DNA of 26,137 nt from CALBZH01 sp964538515 (GTDB taxonomy: Bacteria; Desulfobacterota; Syntrophobacteria; Syntrophobacterales; Syntrophobacteraceae). The position numbers and the translations under genes were made by a program. The DNA is taken from NCBI GenBank assembly GCA_964538515.1, contig CAZIEW010000076.1, positions 1 through 26,137 on the forward strand. The letters run 5' to 3'. Position 1 is the stretch's first letter. Each line of letters starts with the position of its first letter. The notes under the pieces are model-generated. The model had not been told where the DNA came from. It ran no database searches and saw only the letters and a list, made by a program, of their open reading frames with translations. Below, piece after piece: positions 17,026 through 24,330 of the stretch.

Positions 17026-17880
17026 ATGAGAATCGAGCTTCATTCGGAAAGCATTCGGGCACGGCGGGCGGTCCTGGGGTTTGGGGGCTGGTCGGATGCC
17101 GCCGGGACCGTCGAGGCGGCTCTCGCGGAGCTGCGGAGCCTGATCCCGTGCGAGCTTGTAGCCACATGGGATCTCGATGGCTATTGGCACGTCGGCTCCA
17201 TGCGGCCCATTGTGCACATTCGGCACGGACAGATCCAAGGACTGGACTGGCCCGCCTATCATTTTCTGATGGCCAGGCCCTCCTCGGGGGAGCCGTTCCT
17301 CGTCGGCTACGGCCCCGAGCCTTCCCAGCACTGGAGACGATTCACGGACGAGCTGCTTCAGCTTCTCAAAGCGTGGGGGTGTGAGGAGCTCGTCCTCTTG
17401 GGCAGCCTCTATGACCAGATCTTTCACGATGAGATTGTCATCTCGGCGATCGTTCAGGATCCTGGAGCTTACAACCGTGCCCTGGATCTCGGATGCCGAC
17501 AGGTGGACTATGCCGGCCCGGGCGCGGTGCAATCGGCAATCATGGAGTCGACCAGGGCGTCCACCTATCCCTGCCTCGGCCTGTGGGCCCATCTCCCGTT
17601 CTACCTGGAGACGCCCCATGAGCTGCTCATGGCCCGATGCATCGAAATGGTCGGCAAGCTCATGGATCTCGACCTGCATCCGCTTCATCTCATCGAGCGG
17701 TGGCGCGATCGGGAGCGGGAGATCGATGAGCTCGTGAGCAACAACCAGCAGCTGCGTCAATCCATCGATGACATGAGGAAGCGCAGGGACCGTGGGGAAG
17801 GGGGAGACGGGCGCAAGATTGTGCGCATGCACGATTTTCTCAAAAAAAGGCACGTTGATCCCCCCGACCAGGGGGCGTAG
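17026..17880 (+). CDS. PAC2-family protein (proteasome-assembly-chaperone-like)
   Basis: A 284-residue protein with ribosome site AGGAGAGGGGG at 17009-17019. The pattern of the PAC2 (DUF75) family is visible: RRAVLGFGGWSDAAGTVEAAL near 14-34, FLVGYGPEPSQHW near 90-102, a strand LVLLGSLYDQIFH near 124-136, and YPCLGLWAHLPFYLE near 184-198. In archaea and eukaryotes the fold assembles proteasomes. Bacterial members often occur without a proteasome and have no settled function. The last about 60 residues (ERWRDREREIDELVSNNQQL onward) are charged and likely coiled coil, then basic. No signal peptide is present. A small gene begins 32 bases later with its own ribosome site. Confidence 0.85.
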   Translation: MRIELHSESIRARRAVLGFGGWSDAAGTVEAALAELRSLIPCELVATWDLDGYWHVGSMRPIVHIRHGQIQGLDWPAYHFLMARPSSGEPFLVGYGPEPSQHWRRFTDELLQLLKAWGCEELVLLGSLYDQIFHDEIVISAIVQDPGAYNRALDLGCRQVDYAGPGAVQSAIMESTRASTYPCLGLWAHLPFYLETPHELLMARCIEMVGKLMDLDLHPLHLIERWRDREREIDELVSNNQQLRQSIDDMRKRRDRGEGGDGRKIVRMHDFLKKRHVDPPDQGA

Positions 17881-17912
17881 CGACCCACTCAACGCCTTGA
17901 AGGAGGGCAGGC

Positions 17913-18155
17913 ATGAGTATTCGGTATAGACGGTGCAGCGCACAGGAGAACCCGCACGATGCGAGTGCCGGGGCAGCCATCGGCTCGCTGACAGACATCT
18001 CCTCTATTCTCCTGGGGAAGACAGTGTTCTCCGCCGGCTGGGAGGGCGATGGGGGGAGCCACTCTTTCTCGATCCAGCTTTCGGACAGAAGCAGCGTCTG
18101 GTTTTTTGGAGGGCCTGGCCAGCCGCGGATTGTCTTCGTCGATGCGGCATCCTGA
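17913..18155 (+). CDS. Small hypothetical protein, 80 residues
   Basis: I do not recognise this gene. It is supported by a strong AAGGAGGG (17900-17907) at good spacing before ATG 17913 and by its position 32 bases after the PAC2 stop on the same strand. The N-terminal third is polar. The rest (KTVFSAGWEGDGGSHSFSIQ, then SVWFFGGPGQPRIVFVDA) alternates polar and hydrophobic residues and looks like a small beta-rich domain. There is one Cys, no signal and no membrane segment. It could work with the PAC2 protein, but that rests only on adjacency. Confidence 0.55.
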   Translation: MSIRYRRCSAQENPHDASAGAAIGSLTDISSILLGKTVFSAGWEGDGGSHSFSIQLSDRSSVWFFGGPGQPRIVFVDAAS

Positions 18156-18331
18156 AGGGAGCGGGGTTGAGCCGGGTCCCGAGGACAACGCCACACCTCG
18201 CATGGCTGCGCCTGCACCGGCTCATCCTGCTTCCCTCCCAATCCTTCTGCTTTGGTTCTTACACCCTGTTTCGCGATTTCAACGGCAGGCTGCGCCGGTT
18301 GGGCCTGCCGGACATAATTCACCTTAACTGC

Positions 18332-18362
18332 TTCTCGAGGGGGACTGCAGTCCTCCCGAGAG
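18332..18362. repeat. Near-perfect palindrome, possible operator or RNA hairpin
   Basis: The sequence centres on GGACTGCAGTCC (18342-18353) and extends outward through CTCG/CGAG arms with one bulged A and one G-T pair, giving about 14 paired positions per side. No T-run follows on either side, so it is not a standard terminator. A dimeric-regulator site or a structured leader are both possible. Confidence 0.4.
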
Positions 18363-18414
18363 AGGTGGATAATCCCAGAGCGAAACCAGCACTGGTCCGA
18401 TGCCAAGATAAGCG

Positions 18415-18442
18415 TAATCCGCCGTCGGCGGATGGCCGATAA
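18415..18442 (+). promoter_or_regulatory. FliA (sigma-28)-type promoter candidate for the first chemoreceptor
   Basis: GCCGATAA at 18435-18442 matches the sigma-28 -10 consensus at all eight positions. TAAT at 18415-18418 resembles the -35 core TAAA, with a spacer of 16 rather than 15. It lies 210 bases before the chemoreceptor ATG, which is long but uninterrupted by genes. The downstream gene type fits a flagellar regulon. Confidence 0.45.
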
Positions 18443-18652
18443 TCCTTGTGATGACGAAGCTCACGTCAATCTCCCACGCAACTCACATGCTGGATTGATC
18501 AAACAGAACGGGCCAACCAGAGTCCTCCCGGCTCCTGTGGAATTTTGTTCTTGCGAGCCCATTGGTGTGACTGAGCGTCGATCAGCAGAAAGGCTCAGAA
18601 GATGGTCTATTGTTCTTCATCACTCAAGAGGTAAAAGCCATAAGGGGGGATT

Positions 18653-20275
18653 ATGTCTCGGCAAATCGGACTTTCCGGAAAAATGATGTCACTGGGCGTA
18701 GCTGCGGTGGTTGGCTTCTCGATCGTTCTCGCGTTTGTCTACATGAAGATCGAAACAAGGGTGCACGAAAGCAAACGGACGATGATCAAAGGGGCGGCTG
18801 ATATCGCCTTCAGTCTCATGGCGGAGTATGAAGCCCGAGTCAAGTCGGGTGAGCTCTCTCGTGAAGAGGCTCAAAGGCGGGCAGCTCTCAGGATCAAAAC
18901 TCTCCGGTACAGCGGGCAGGAGTATTTCTGGATCAATGATCTCATTCCCAAAATGATCGTGCATCCATTCAAGCCCGAGCTGGATGGGAAAGACATAAGC
19001 GGCATCAAAGACCCGAACGGGAAGGCGCTTTTCATAGAGTTTGTCAAAACCTGCAAGGAAAAAGGGGAGGGCTTCGTGGACTATATGTGGCCCAAGCCAG
19101 GGAAAGAGGCGCCCGTGTCCAAGGTTTCCTTTGTCAAAGTGTTTGAGCCTTGGGGGTGGATAATCGGAACGGGAGTGTATACAGACGACATCCAGACCGA
19201 GATGCGGCAAATCAGCCTGCTCTTTTTTGGGGCGGCCGGGTTGGTCGGACTTGGACTGTTGGCTCTTTCGTGGCTGGTTGCACGAAGTACCGCGCGTCCC
19301 ATCAATCGAGCGGTTGACGGGCTTACCGAGAGCGCCGAGCACATCGCTTCCGCTGCCCGACAGATCTCTTCAGCAAGCCAGCAACTGGCCGAAGGTGCCT
19401 CCGAGCAAGCGGCGGCAATCCAGGAGACATCGGCATCTCTTGAAGAAATCTCCTCCATGACCAGGAAGAACGCGGAGAACGCGGGCGAGGCGGACCGGCT
19501 CATGAAGACAACGAACCAGATTGTCTTGCGGGCAAACACGACGATGCACAGCCTGACCTCCTCCATGGAAGAGATTTCCAAGGCGAGCGAAGAAACACAG
19601 AAGATCATCAAGACGATTGACGAGATCGCCTTCCAAACCAACCTGCTTGCCCTGAACGCCGCTGTTGAAGCCGCAAGGGCCGGGGAGGCCGGAGCAGGCT
19701 TCGCCGTTGTTGCCGATGAGGTGAGAAACCTGGCCATGCGTGCGGCGGATTCCGCCAAGAATACGGGAGCCCTTATTGAAGACACCGTCAAGAAGATCAG
19801 GGTGGGGGCGAATCTGGTTGGGCAAACCAACCATGACTTCGGCGAAGTAACCTCCATGATCACCAAGTCGGGTGAGCTGGTGGGTGAAATCGCAGCCGCA
19901 TCGACGGAGCAGGCCCAGGGCATCGATCACCTCAACCAAGCCGTCCAGGAGATGGACAAGGTCGTACAGCAGAATGCAGCCAGCGCGGAGGAGACCGCTT
20001 CGATCACCCAGGACATGAACTCCCAAAGCGATCAAGTGCGAGGGCTGGTGGTCGGTCTTGCGAGGCTTGTGGGAGCCCGAAATCGATCGGTTGTCGATTC
20101 TAAAGGAGCAAAAGAGCAGGAAAAGAAATCCAGCGATTCCCTCTCGATGTCAGTGCAGGGCGTCTTGCAGTCACACGTCGGGAGCAACGGCAAGCGAGGG
20201 AATGGATCTCAGCGGAAGCCCAAACACCTTCGGCCCCAACAGGTAATCCCTATGGATGACATGCAGTCTTTTTAA
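18653..20275 (+). CDS. Methyl-accepting chemotaxis protein with single Cache domain
   Basis: A 540-residue chemoreceptor. The ribosome site AAGGGGGG (18642-18649) lies just before ATG 18653. Order: membrane helix about 11-33, periplasmic sCache_2-type sensor about 35-185 (hallmarks QEYFWINDL at 89-97, MIVHPFKPELDGKDISG, YMWPKPG, WGWIIGTGVYTDD), membrane helix about 188-210, a very short linker with at most part of a HAMP, then the cytoplasmic coiled coil. The CheA/CheW-binding hairpin tip is EIAFQTNLLALNAAVEAARA near 324-343. Such Cache domains often bind small organic acids, but the ligand cannot be read here. The tail after about residue 485 is polar and low-complexity and ends PMDDMQSF. 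The final F is reminiscent of CheR/CheB-tether pentapeptides, but the tail lacks the usual Trp. Confidence 0.95.
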   Translation: MSRQIGLSGKMMSLGVAAVVGFSIVLAFVYMKIETRVHESKRTMIKGAADIAFSLMAEYEARVKSGELSREEAQRRAALRIKTLRYSGQEYFWINDLIPKMIVHPFKPELDGKDISGIKDPNGKALFIEFVKTCKEKGEGFVDYMWPKPGKEAPVSKVSFVKVFEPWGWIIGTGVYTDDIQTEMRQISLLFFGAAGLVGLGLLALSWLVARSTARPINRAVDGLTESAEHIASAARQISSASQQLAEGASEQAAAIQETSASLEEISSMTRKNAENAGEADRLMKTTNQIVLRANTTMHSLTSSMEEISKASEETQKIIKTIDEIAFQTNLLALNAAVEAARAGEAGAGFAVVADEVRNLAMRAADSAKNTGALIEDTVKKIRVGANLVGQTNHDFGEVTSMITKSGELVGEIAAASTEQAQGIDHLNQAVQEMDKVVQQNAASAEETASITQDMNSQSDQVRGLVVGLARLVGARNRSVVDSKGAKEQEKKSSDSLSMSVQGVLQSHVGSNGKRGNGSQRKPKHLRPQQVIPMDDMQSF

Positions 20276-20587
20276 GAGCCTTTCGCTTTTTTGGGGAAGT
20301 CACACGAAGTAAGACAGCCATAACAAGGCAGGAGCACGCCAGAAAGCGTGCTTCAAGACAATACTCGTTTCAAAATCACGAATCATAGCACCAGCCTCGG
20401 ATCAAGGTTCGGGGCTGGCTATAGGAGCTCGTTAAGCCCCGTGTCCTGTCGTTGAGCGCGCCATAGACACCGCCGGCTGTTTGGGATCTTCCCATGGTAC
20501 ACGGTCACAGAAAACTCGATGCGCATCGGCTTTCTCTTGGCTCGATGCTATCTCGCTGAAGATCTTATTGCAAGACTTGACCCGAAG
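20276..20587. other. Intergenic stretch before the assembly gap
   Basis: No supported gene. Two hairpins are visible without T-tails: AGCACGC/GCGTGCT at 20333-20352 with a 6-base loop, and CCAGCCTCG/CGGGGCTGG at 20391-20418 with a 10-base loop. Either could mark the end of the chemoreceptor transcript or the edge of a repeated element that broke the assembly. Confidence 0.4.
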
Positions 20588-20687
20588 NNNNNNNNNNNNN
20601 NNNNNNNNNNNNNNNNNNNNNNNNNNNNNNNNNNNNNNNNNNNNNNNNNNNNNNNNNNNNNNNNNNNNNNNNNNNNNNNNNNNNNNN
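20588..20687. other. Assembly gap of 100 N
   Basis: Exactly 100 N, the conventional filler for a scaffold join of unknown length. Anything may be missing here, most likely a repeat or mobile element that could not be assembled. Gene order across it should not be trusted. Confidence 0.99.
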
Positions 20688-20715
20688 AGTGCTCATGCGT
20701 GTCCGATTGAGCATT

Positions 20716-22242
20716 TCACGTCACCCTTCGGTCCAGGCAGCGGTATTGGATGGCTTCGAGGAGGTGGTGGGGTGCGATGGCGTCCTGGAGATCGAGGTCC
20801 GCGATGGTTCGCGCAACCTTTAGGATGCGGTGATAGGTTCGGGCACTGAGTCCGAGTCGCTCCGTTGCCTGCTCGAGCAGCCGCAGGCAGGTGTCGTCCA
20901 GCTGGCAGTATTTCTTGATGTGCCGGGGCTTCATCATGGCGTTGGAATAGATCCTGTCGGAAGCAAACCGTTCGAGCTGCCGCTCGCGGGCGGCAACCAC
21001 GCGCTCGCGAATGGCGGTGGAGGTCTCGGCGGGAGTGGCGCTACGCAGGTCTTCGTAACGGACGGCGGGGACTTCCAAATGAAGATCGATGCGATCGAGG
21101 ATGGGGCCGGAAATCCTGCTGCGATAGCGGCGCACCTGGGTCGACGAGCAGATGCAGGCGTGAAAGGGGTCTCCGGCGTATCCGCAGGGGCAGGGGTTCA
21201 TGGCGGCGACGAGCATGAACCTCGCAGGATACGTGAGGGAGATCGCTGCCCGCGCGATGGTCACCTGCCCGTCTTCAAGGGGCTGTCGGAGAAGATCCAA
21301 AATATTGCGGCGGAACTCGGGGAATTCATCCAAAAAGAGCACGCCGTTGTGAGCCAGCGTGACTTCGCCGGGCCTCGGGATCTGCCCGCCGCCGACGAGA
21401 CCGGCGTCGGATATGGTGTGGTGAGGCGACCGAAAGGGGCGCTGGACCATCAGGGGCCGGTCCTGGAGGAGCCCAGCCACGCTGAAGATCTTGGAGGTTT
21501 CTAGCGCCTCCTCGAAGCTCAGCATGGGAAGGATGCCGGCCATGCGCTGAGCGAGCATCGTCTTCCCCGACCCTGGTGGGCCGATCATCAGGACGTTGTG
21601 TGACCCAGCCGCGGCCACTTCCAGCCCGCGCTTGGAGAGCTCCTGACCCTTCACCTCCTCGAAATCGATCTCATCCTTGCCGGCACATTCCCAGAGGGCT
21701 GCCGGGTCGTGGCGCTCGGGGTCGATCGTGCGCCGGCCGCGGAGGAACTCCACGACGTCGCTCAGATGGCGGACCGGCAGAGCCTGAATGCCGTCGGTGA
21801 CCGCGGCTTCGGGAGCGTTCTCCGCCGGCAGAATGATCTCCTTGTAACCGGCTTTTTGTGCCTGAATGGCCATCGGGAGACAGCCTGTGACCGGTTTCAC
21901 CCGTCCATCCAGCGACAACTCTCCGACCAGGATCAGCTCATCCGCCCTCGTTCGGTCCACCACGCCTACTGCCGCAAGAATCCCGACGGCGATGGGCAGG
22001 TCGAACCCCGCCCCTTCCTTTTTCAGGTGGGCTGGAGCAAGATTCACGGTGATCCGCTCGGCAGGAAACGGGTACCCGCTGTTTTGCAGCGCGGTCTTAA
22101 CGCGATCCTTGCTTTCGCGCACGATGTTGTCCGGCAAGCCGACGGTCGCGAAATAAGGAAGCCCCGCGGACAAGGCGACTTCCACCTCCACGAGAATCGC
22201 GTCGATTCCAAGGAGGCTGCAGGTGTGGACTTTGGCAATCAT
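20716..22242 (-). CDS. comM: ComM/YifB-type Mg-chelatase-like AAA+ ATPase
   Basis: A 508-residue protein starting at ATG 22242, full length for the family. An N-terminal Lon-protease-like fold domain (about 1-170, with AGLPYFATVGLPDNIVRESK and ERITVNLAPAHLKKEG) precedes the AAA+ module. That module has Walker A GPPGSGKT at 221-228, RPFRSPHHTISDAGLVGGG at 268-286, Walker B VLFLDEFPEF at 301-310 and AMNPCPCGY, followed by the C-terminal Mg-chelatase-type helical domain (about 405-500). In Vibrio and Haemophilus ComM is a helicase that promotes branch migration during integration of taken-up DNA. No competence genes are nearby, and the gene is widespread in bacteria not known to be competent. 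Confidence 0.95.
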   Translation of the reverse strand: MIAKVHTCSLLGIDAILVEVEVALSAGLPYFATVGLPDNIVRESKDRVKTALQNSGYPFPAERITVNLAPAHLKKEGAGFDLPIAVGILAAVGVVDRTRADELILVGELSLDGRVKPVTGCLPMAIQAQKAGYKEIILPAENAPEAAVTDGIQALPVRHLSDVVEFLRGRRTIDPERHDPAALWECAGKDEIDFEEVKGQELSKRGLEVAAAGSHNVLMIGPPGSGKTMLAQRMAGILPMLSFEEALETSKIFSVAGLLQDRPLMVQRPFRSPHHTISDAGLVGGGQIPRPGEVTLAHNGVLFLDEFPEFRRNILDLLRQPLEDGQVTIARAAISLTYPARFMLVAAMNPCPCGYAGDPFHACICSSTQVRRYRSRISGPILDRIDLHLEVPAVRYEDLRSATPAETSTAIRERVVAARERQLERFASDRIYSNAMMKPRHIKKYCQLDDTCLRLLEQATERLGLSARTYHRILKVARTIADLDLQDAIAPHHLLEAIQYRCLDRRVT

Positions 22243-22361
22243 GCGTCTACCGTCTCGAGGTCTGAAGCATCGGCTGTCTTCCCGGCGATTTCCGCTCAGG
22301 CTTGCTCCCTTTCATAGGACCCTTAACGGCCGAACGTCCCGGCATTATGAGTCCTTTTTCC

Positions 22362-22391
22362 TTGTGTCAGCTCCGCCCTTTTTGATATTAG
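22362..22391 (+). promoter_or_regulatory. Promoter candidate for tRNA-Leu
   Basis: TTGTGT (22362-22367), 18-base spacer and TATTAG (22386-22391), 20 bases before the mature tRNA start. The match is modest (3 and 4 of 6), but the position is right for a tRNA gene. Confidence 0.3.
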
Positions 22392-22411
22392 CTCGATCAG
22401 ATTCCCCCTAA

Positions 22412-22499
22412 GCCTGGGTGGTGGAACTGGTAGACACAAAGGACTTAAAATCCTTTGCTCCTTGTGGGCGTGCGGGTTCGATTCCCGCCCCAGGCACCA
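22412..22499 (+). tRNA. tRNA-Leu (anticodon UAA), CCA encoded
   Basis: The acceptor stem GCCTGGG (22412-22418) pairs with CCCAGGC (22489-22495), then discriminator A and encoded CCA (22497-22499). The anticodon stem AAGGA/TCCTT encloses the loop CTTAAAA, giving anticodon TAA. A long variable arm, as in class II tRNAs, precedes the T arm GCGGG-TTCGATT-CCCGC. It reads Leu codons UUA and UUG. It stands alone, with no obvious T-run terminator downstream. Confidence 0.97.
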
Positions 22500-23097
22500 A
22501 TTTATAGGCCCCGGGCGCGTTTCGGCGCCTCCTAACTGGCGGTTATTCCCAACGGTTTTCCAACCAGGAGCGGGGCGGAAGCGGGACAGTCTCCAGGGCG
22601 GCGGTCGTCACTGCGTTGATGTGTGAACATCTGAAAAAAACGTCGTGAGCCATCCGGTGTTGATCTGCGAGGCTGCATGAACAATCGCCCCGAGACCCAA
22701 TACTACCCCGATTCCGGTCGTCATCATGGCCTTGATGAGACCGCTCTTCCTCGCCTTCAAGTAAAGCAATTTCGACCTATTCAGGACGGCAGCCATAAGC
22801 GACGAGCCTGACGGGTACCCCATGTTCTTGCCGGATAGCGAAGATCCCCCCACGGAGTCGGCTGACACACGGACCTCGGCTGCGGCCTGGTGTGACCTGG
22901 AGTCTCGCGATGGCTGGATGCGGACCTATGCCATGGAGGATGATCAAGCCCAGTTTGATGGCAACTTTCATGAAACCGTGGTTCAGGGGTTGGAGCAATT
23001 GGATCCGACAACCCTCAGACGGCACCTGCCTTGCTTTCATAAGGTTCGTGAATACCCTCAACCGACATCTAGCATGAGCCTACCAATCCTGTGCAAC
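22500..23097. other. 598-base stretch between tRNA-Leu and the DAHP synthase gene
   Basis: No strongly supported gene. A GGCGC/GCGCC hairpin lies near 22515-22530, just past the tRNA, without a T-run. On the minus strand there is a small frame with a possible membrane helix (reported separately). No phage or integrase signature follows the tRNA. Confidence 0.4.
22608..22868 (-). CDS. Possible small membrane protein (weakly supported)
   Basis: An open frame of 86 codons from GTG 22868, or 71 from ATG 22823. Its C-terminal half, IKAMMTTGIGVVLGLGAIVH, looks like one membrane-spanning helix after a basic stretch (KLLYLKARKSGLIK), which would put the N-terminus inside. There is no clear ribosome site at any start and I do not recognise a family. 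It may be a chance frame, and it lies downstream of the DAHP synthase gene on the same strand. Confidence 0.25.
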   Translation of the reverse strand: MSADSVGGSSLSGKNMGYPSGSSLMAAVLNRSKLLYLKARKSGLIKAMMTTGIGVVLGLGAIVHAASQINTGWLTTFFSDVHTSTQ

Positions 23098-24198
23098 TTA
23101 TCCGACCTGGTAACGTTCCATCCGAGGCATGGCTTCTCCGTTGGAAGAGCCGGGCAAACCGCTCAGATGGTCATGAGCCGAGAGGATCAGTCGTTCCGTC
23201 AACTCCCAGGAAATACATGCGTCGGTGATGGAAACACCGTATTTCATGGTCGACAGCTCGCAAGTGTTCTTCTGGCTCCCCTCATGGAGATTGCTCTCGA
23301 GCATGAGTCCAACAATGCCGCTGTTTCCGTCCATCCGCTGGTTGATCGCATCCTGCCAGACGACCGACTGGAACCGGTGATTCTTGCGGGAGTTGTCGTG
23401 GGAGCAGTCAATCATGATGCTTTCGGGCAAGTTCTTCTTTCTCAGGAGCTCCAGGGCTTCCATGACACTCACCGAGTCGTAATTCGGGCGGGTACCCCCT
23501 CTGAGTACAAGGTGGGTGTGAGGGTTGCCGGTGGTCTGGACAATGCACGTCTGGCCGTGTGAATCGATTCCCAGGAAACTCTGGGGAGCAGATGAGGCGA
23601 TGATGGCGTTTATGGCCGTATCGAGACCCCCGTCAGTGCAGTTCTTGAACCCCACGGGCATGGAAAGCCCGCTGGCCATTTCGCGGTGCGTTTGGGATTC
23701 GGTGGTACGAGCTCCGATCGCACTCCAGCTGACCAAGTCCGCGATGTACTGTGGGGTGATGGGGTCGAGCATTTCGGTGGCGGTAGCCACGCCCATCCCG
23801 GTGATTTTCAGAAGGAGGCTTCTCGCCTTTCGGAGCCCCGAAACGATGTCGTTGGAACCGTCAAGCCAGGGGTCATTGATCAGCCCCTTCCAACCCACCG
23901 TGGTTCGCGGCTTCTCAAAATAGACCCGCATGACCAGGTAGAGCGTATCGCTGACTTTTTCGCCCAAGTCTTTGACCCGCTGAGCATACTCCAACGCTGC
24001 CGTTTCATCGTGGATGGAGCATGGCCCAATGATGGCGAGCATTCGGGAGTCTCTCTTCTCCAGAATCCTGGAGATGGTTTCACGGCTCTGGACCACCGTT
24101 TCGTGGGACTTCTCCGTCATGCGAAATTCCTGTTTCAGGGTCACCGGTGAGATGAGCGGCGTAAATTCCCTGATGCGAATGTCGTCGATACGCTGCAT
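23098..24198 (-). CDS. aroF: 3-deoxy-7-phosphoheptulonate (DAHP) synthase, class I, tyrosine-type
   Basis: A 366-residue enzyme that condenses phosphoenolpyruvate with erythrose 4-phosphate, the committed step to Phe, Tyr and Trp. The start ATG 24198 has AAGGAG eight bases upstream. A longer frame runs into the attenuator and is discounted. Metal and active-site elements are complete: GPCSIHD with C60, FEKPRTTVGWKGLINDP, GARTTESQTHRE, the His of DCSHDNS, the Glu of LESNLHEG and the Asp of SITDACISWE. The last blocks (MIDCSH, GLMLESNLHEGSQ, MKYGVSITDACISWELT) look closest to the tyrosine-inhibited E. coli AroF rather than AroG or AroH, from memory. Expression is probably controlled by the Phe/Tyr attenuator directly upstream (24221-24408). 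No other aro genes follow in the window. Confidence 0.95.
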   Translation of the reverse strand: MQRIDDIRIREFTPLISPVTLKQEFRMTEKSHETVVQSRETISRILEKRDSRMLAIIGPCSIHDETAALEYAQRVKDLGEKVSDTLYLVMRVYFEKPRTTVGWKGLINDPWLDGSNDIVSGLRKARSLLLKITGMGVATATEMLDPITPQYIADLVSWSAIGARTTESQTHREMASGLSMPVGFKNCTDGGLDTAINAIIASSAPQSFLGIDSHGQTCIVQTTGNPHTHLVLRGGTRPNYDSVSVMEALELLRKKNLPESIMIDCSHDNSRKNHRFQSVVWQDAINQRMDGNSGIVGLMLESNLHEGSQKNTCELSTMKYGVSITDACISWELTERLILSAHDHLSGLPGSSNGEAMPRMERYQVG

Positions 24199-24220
24199 GA
24201 TCCGTCTCCTTCCTCTGCTG

Positions 24221-24260
24221 AAAAATAAAAAAGGGGCTGATGTCTTTAACCCACAGCCCC
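24221..24260 (-). terminator. Attenuator terminator (segments 5:6) ahead of the DAHP synthase gene
   Basis: On the transcribed strand GGGGCTG (24260-24254) pairs perfectly with CAGCCCC (24239-24233), then a T6-A-T5 tract (24232-24221). It sits only about 22 bases before the start codon, so it would stop transcription before the gene unless its 5' arm is captured. Segment 4 can do that (see the attenuator entry). Confidence 0.88.
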
Positions 24261-24330
24261 CAGGAACCAAAAGAGCCGCAGGTTGCGTCCACCTGCGGCT
24301 CTTGATGCTCAAAAAGTTCTCAACGACGCA

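Larger units (their letters stand above)
18156..18652. other. 497-base intergenic stretch ahead of the first chemoreceptor
   Basis: No convincing gene is seen. It contains a near-perfect palindrome (18332-18362), a tight CCGCCG-T-CGGCGG inverted repeat (18419-18431) and a FliA-like promoter (18415-18442). No cyclic-di-GMP riboswitch pattern was found by eye. Confidence 0.5.

Noticed and set aside
18540..18652. Cyclic-di-GMP riboswitch before the first chemoreceptor
   Set aside because: Such switches often precede receptor genes in this group, but the conserved GEMM sequence blocks are not present.
22500..23097. Integrated element at the tRNA-Leu 3' end
   Set aside because: No integrase, no repeat of the tRNA 3' end was seen downstream within the window.
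24267..24303. 13-bp hairpin read as the attenuator's terminator
   Set aside because: Only TTTT then GG follows it, whereas the next hairpin has T6-A-T5, and the 4:5 pairing explains the 13-bp hairpin better as an anti-antiterminator. A weak terminator role is not fully excluded.
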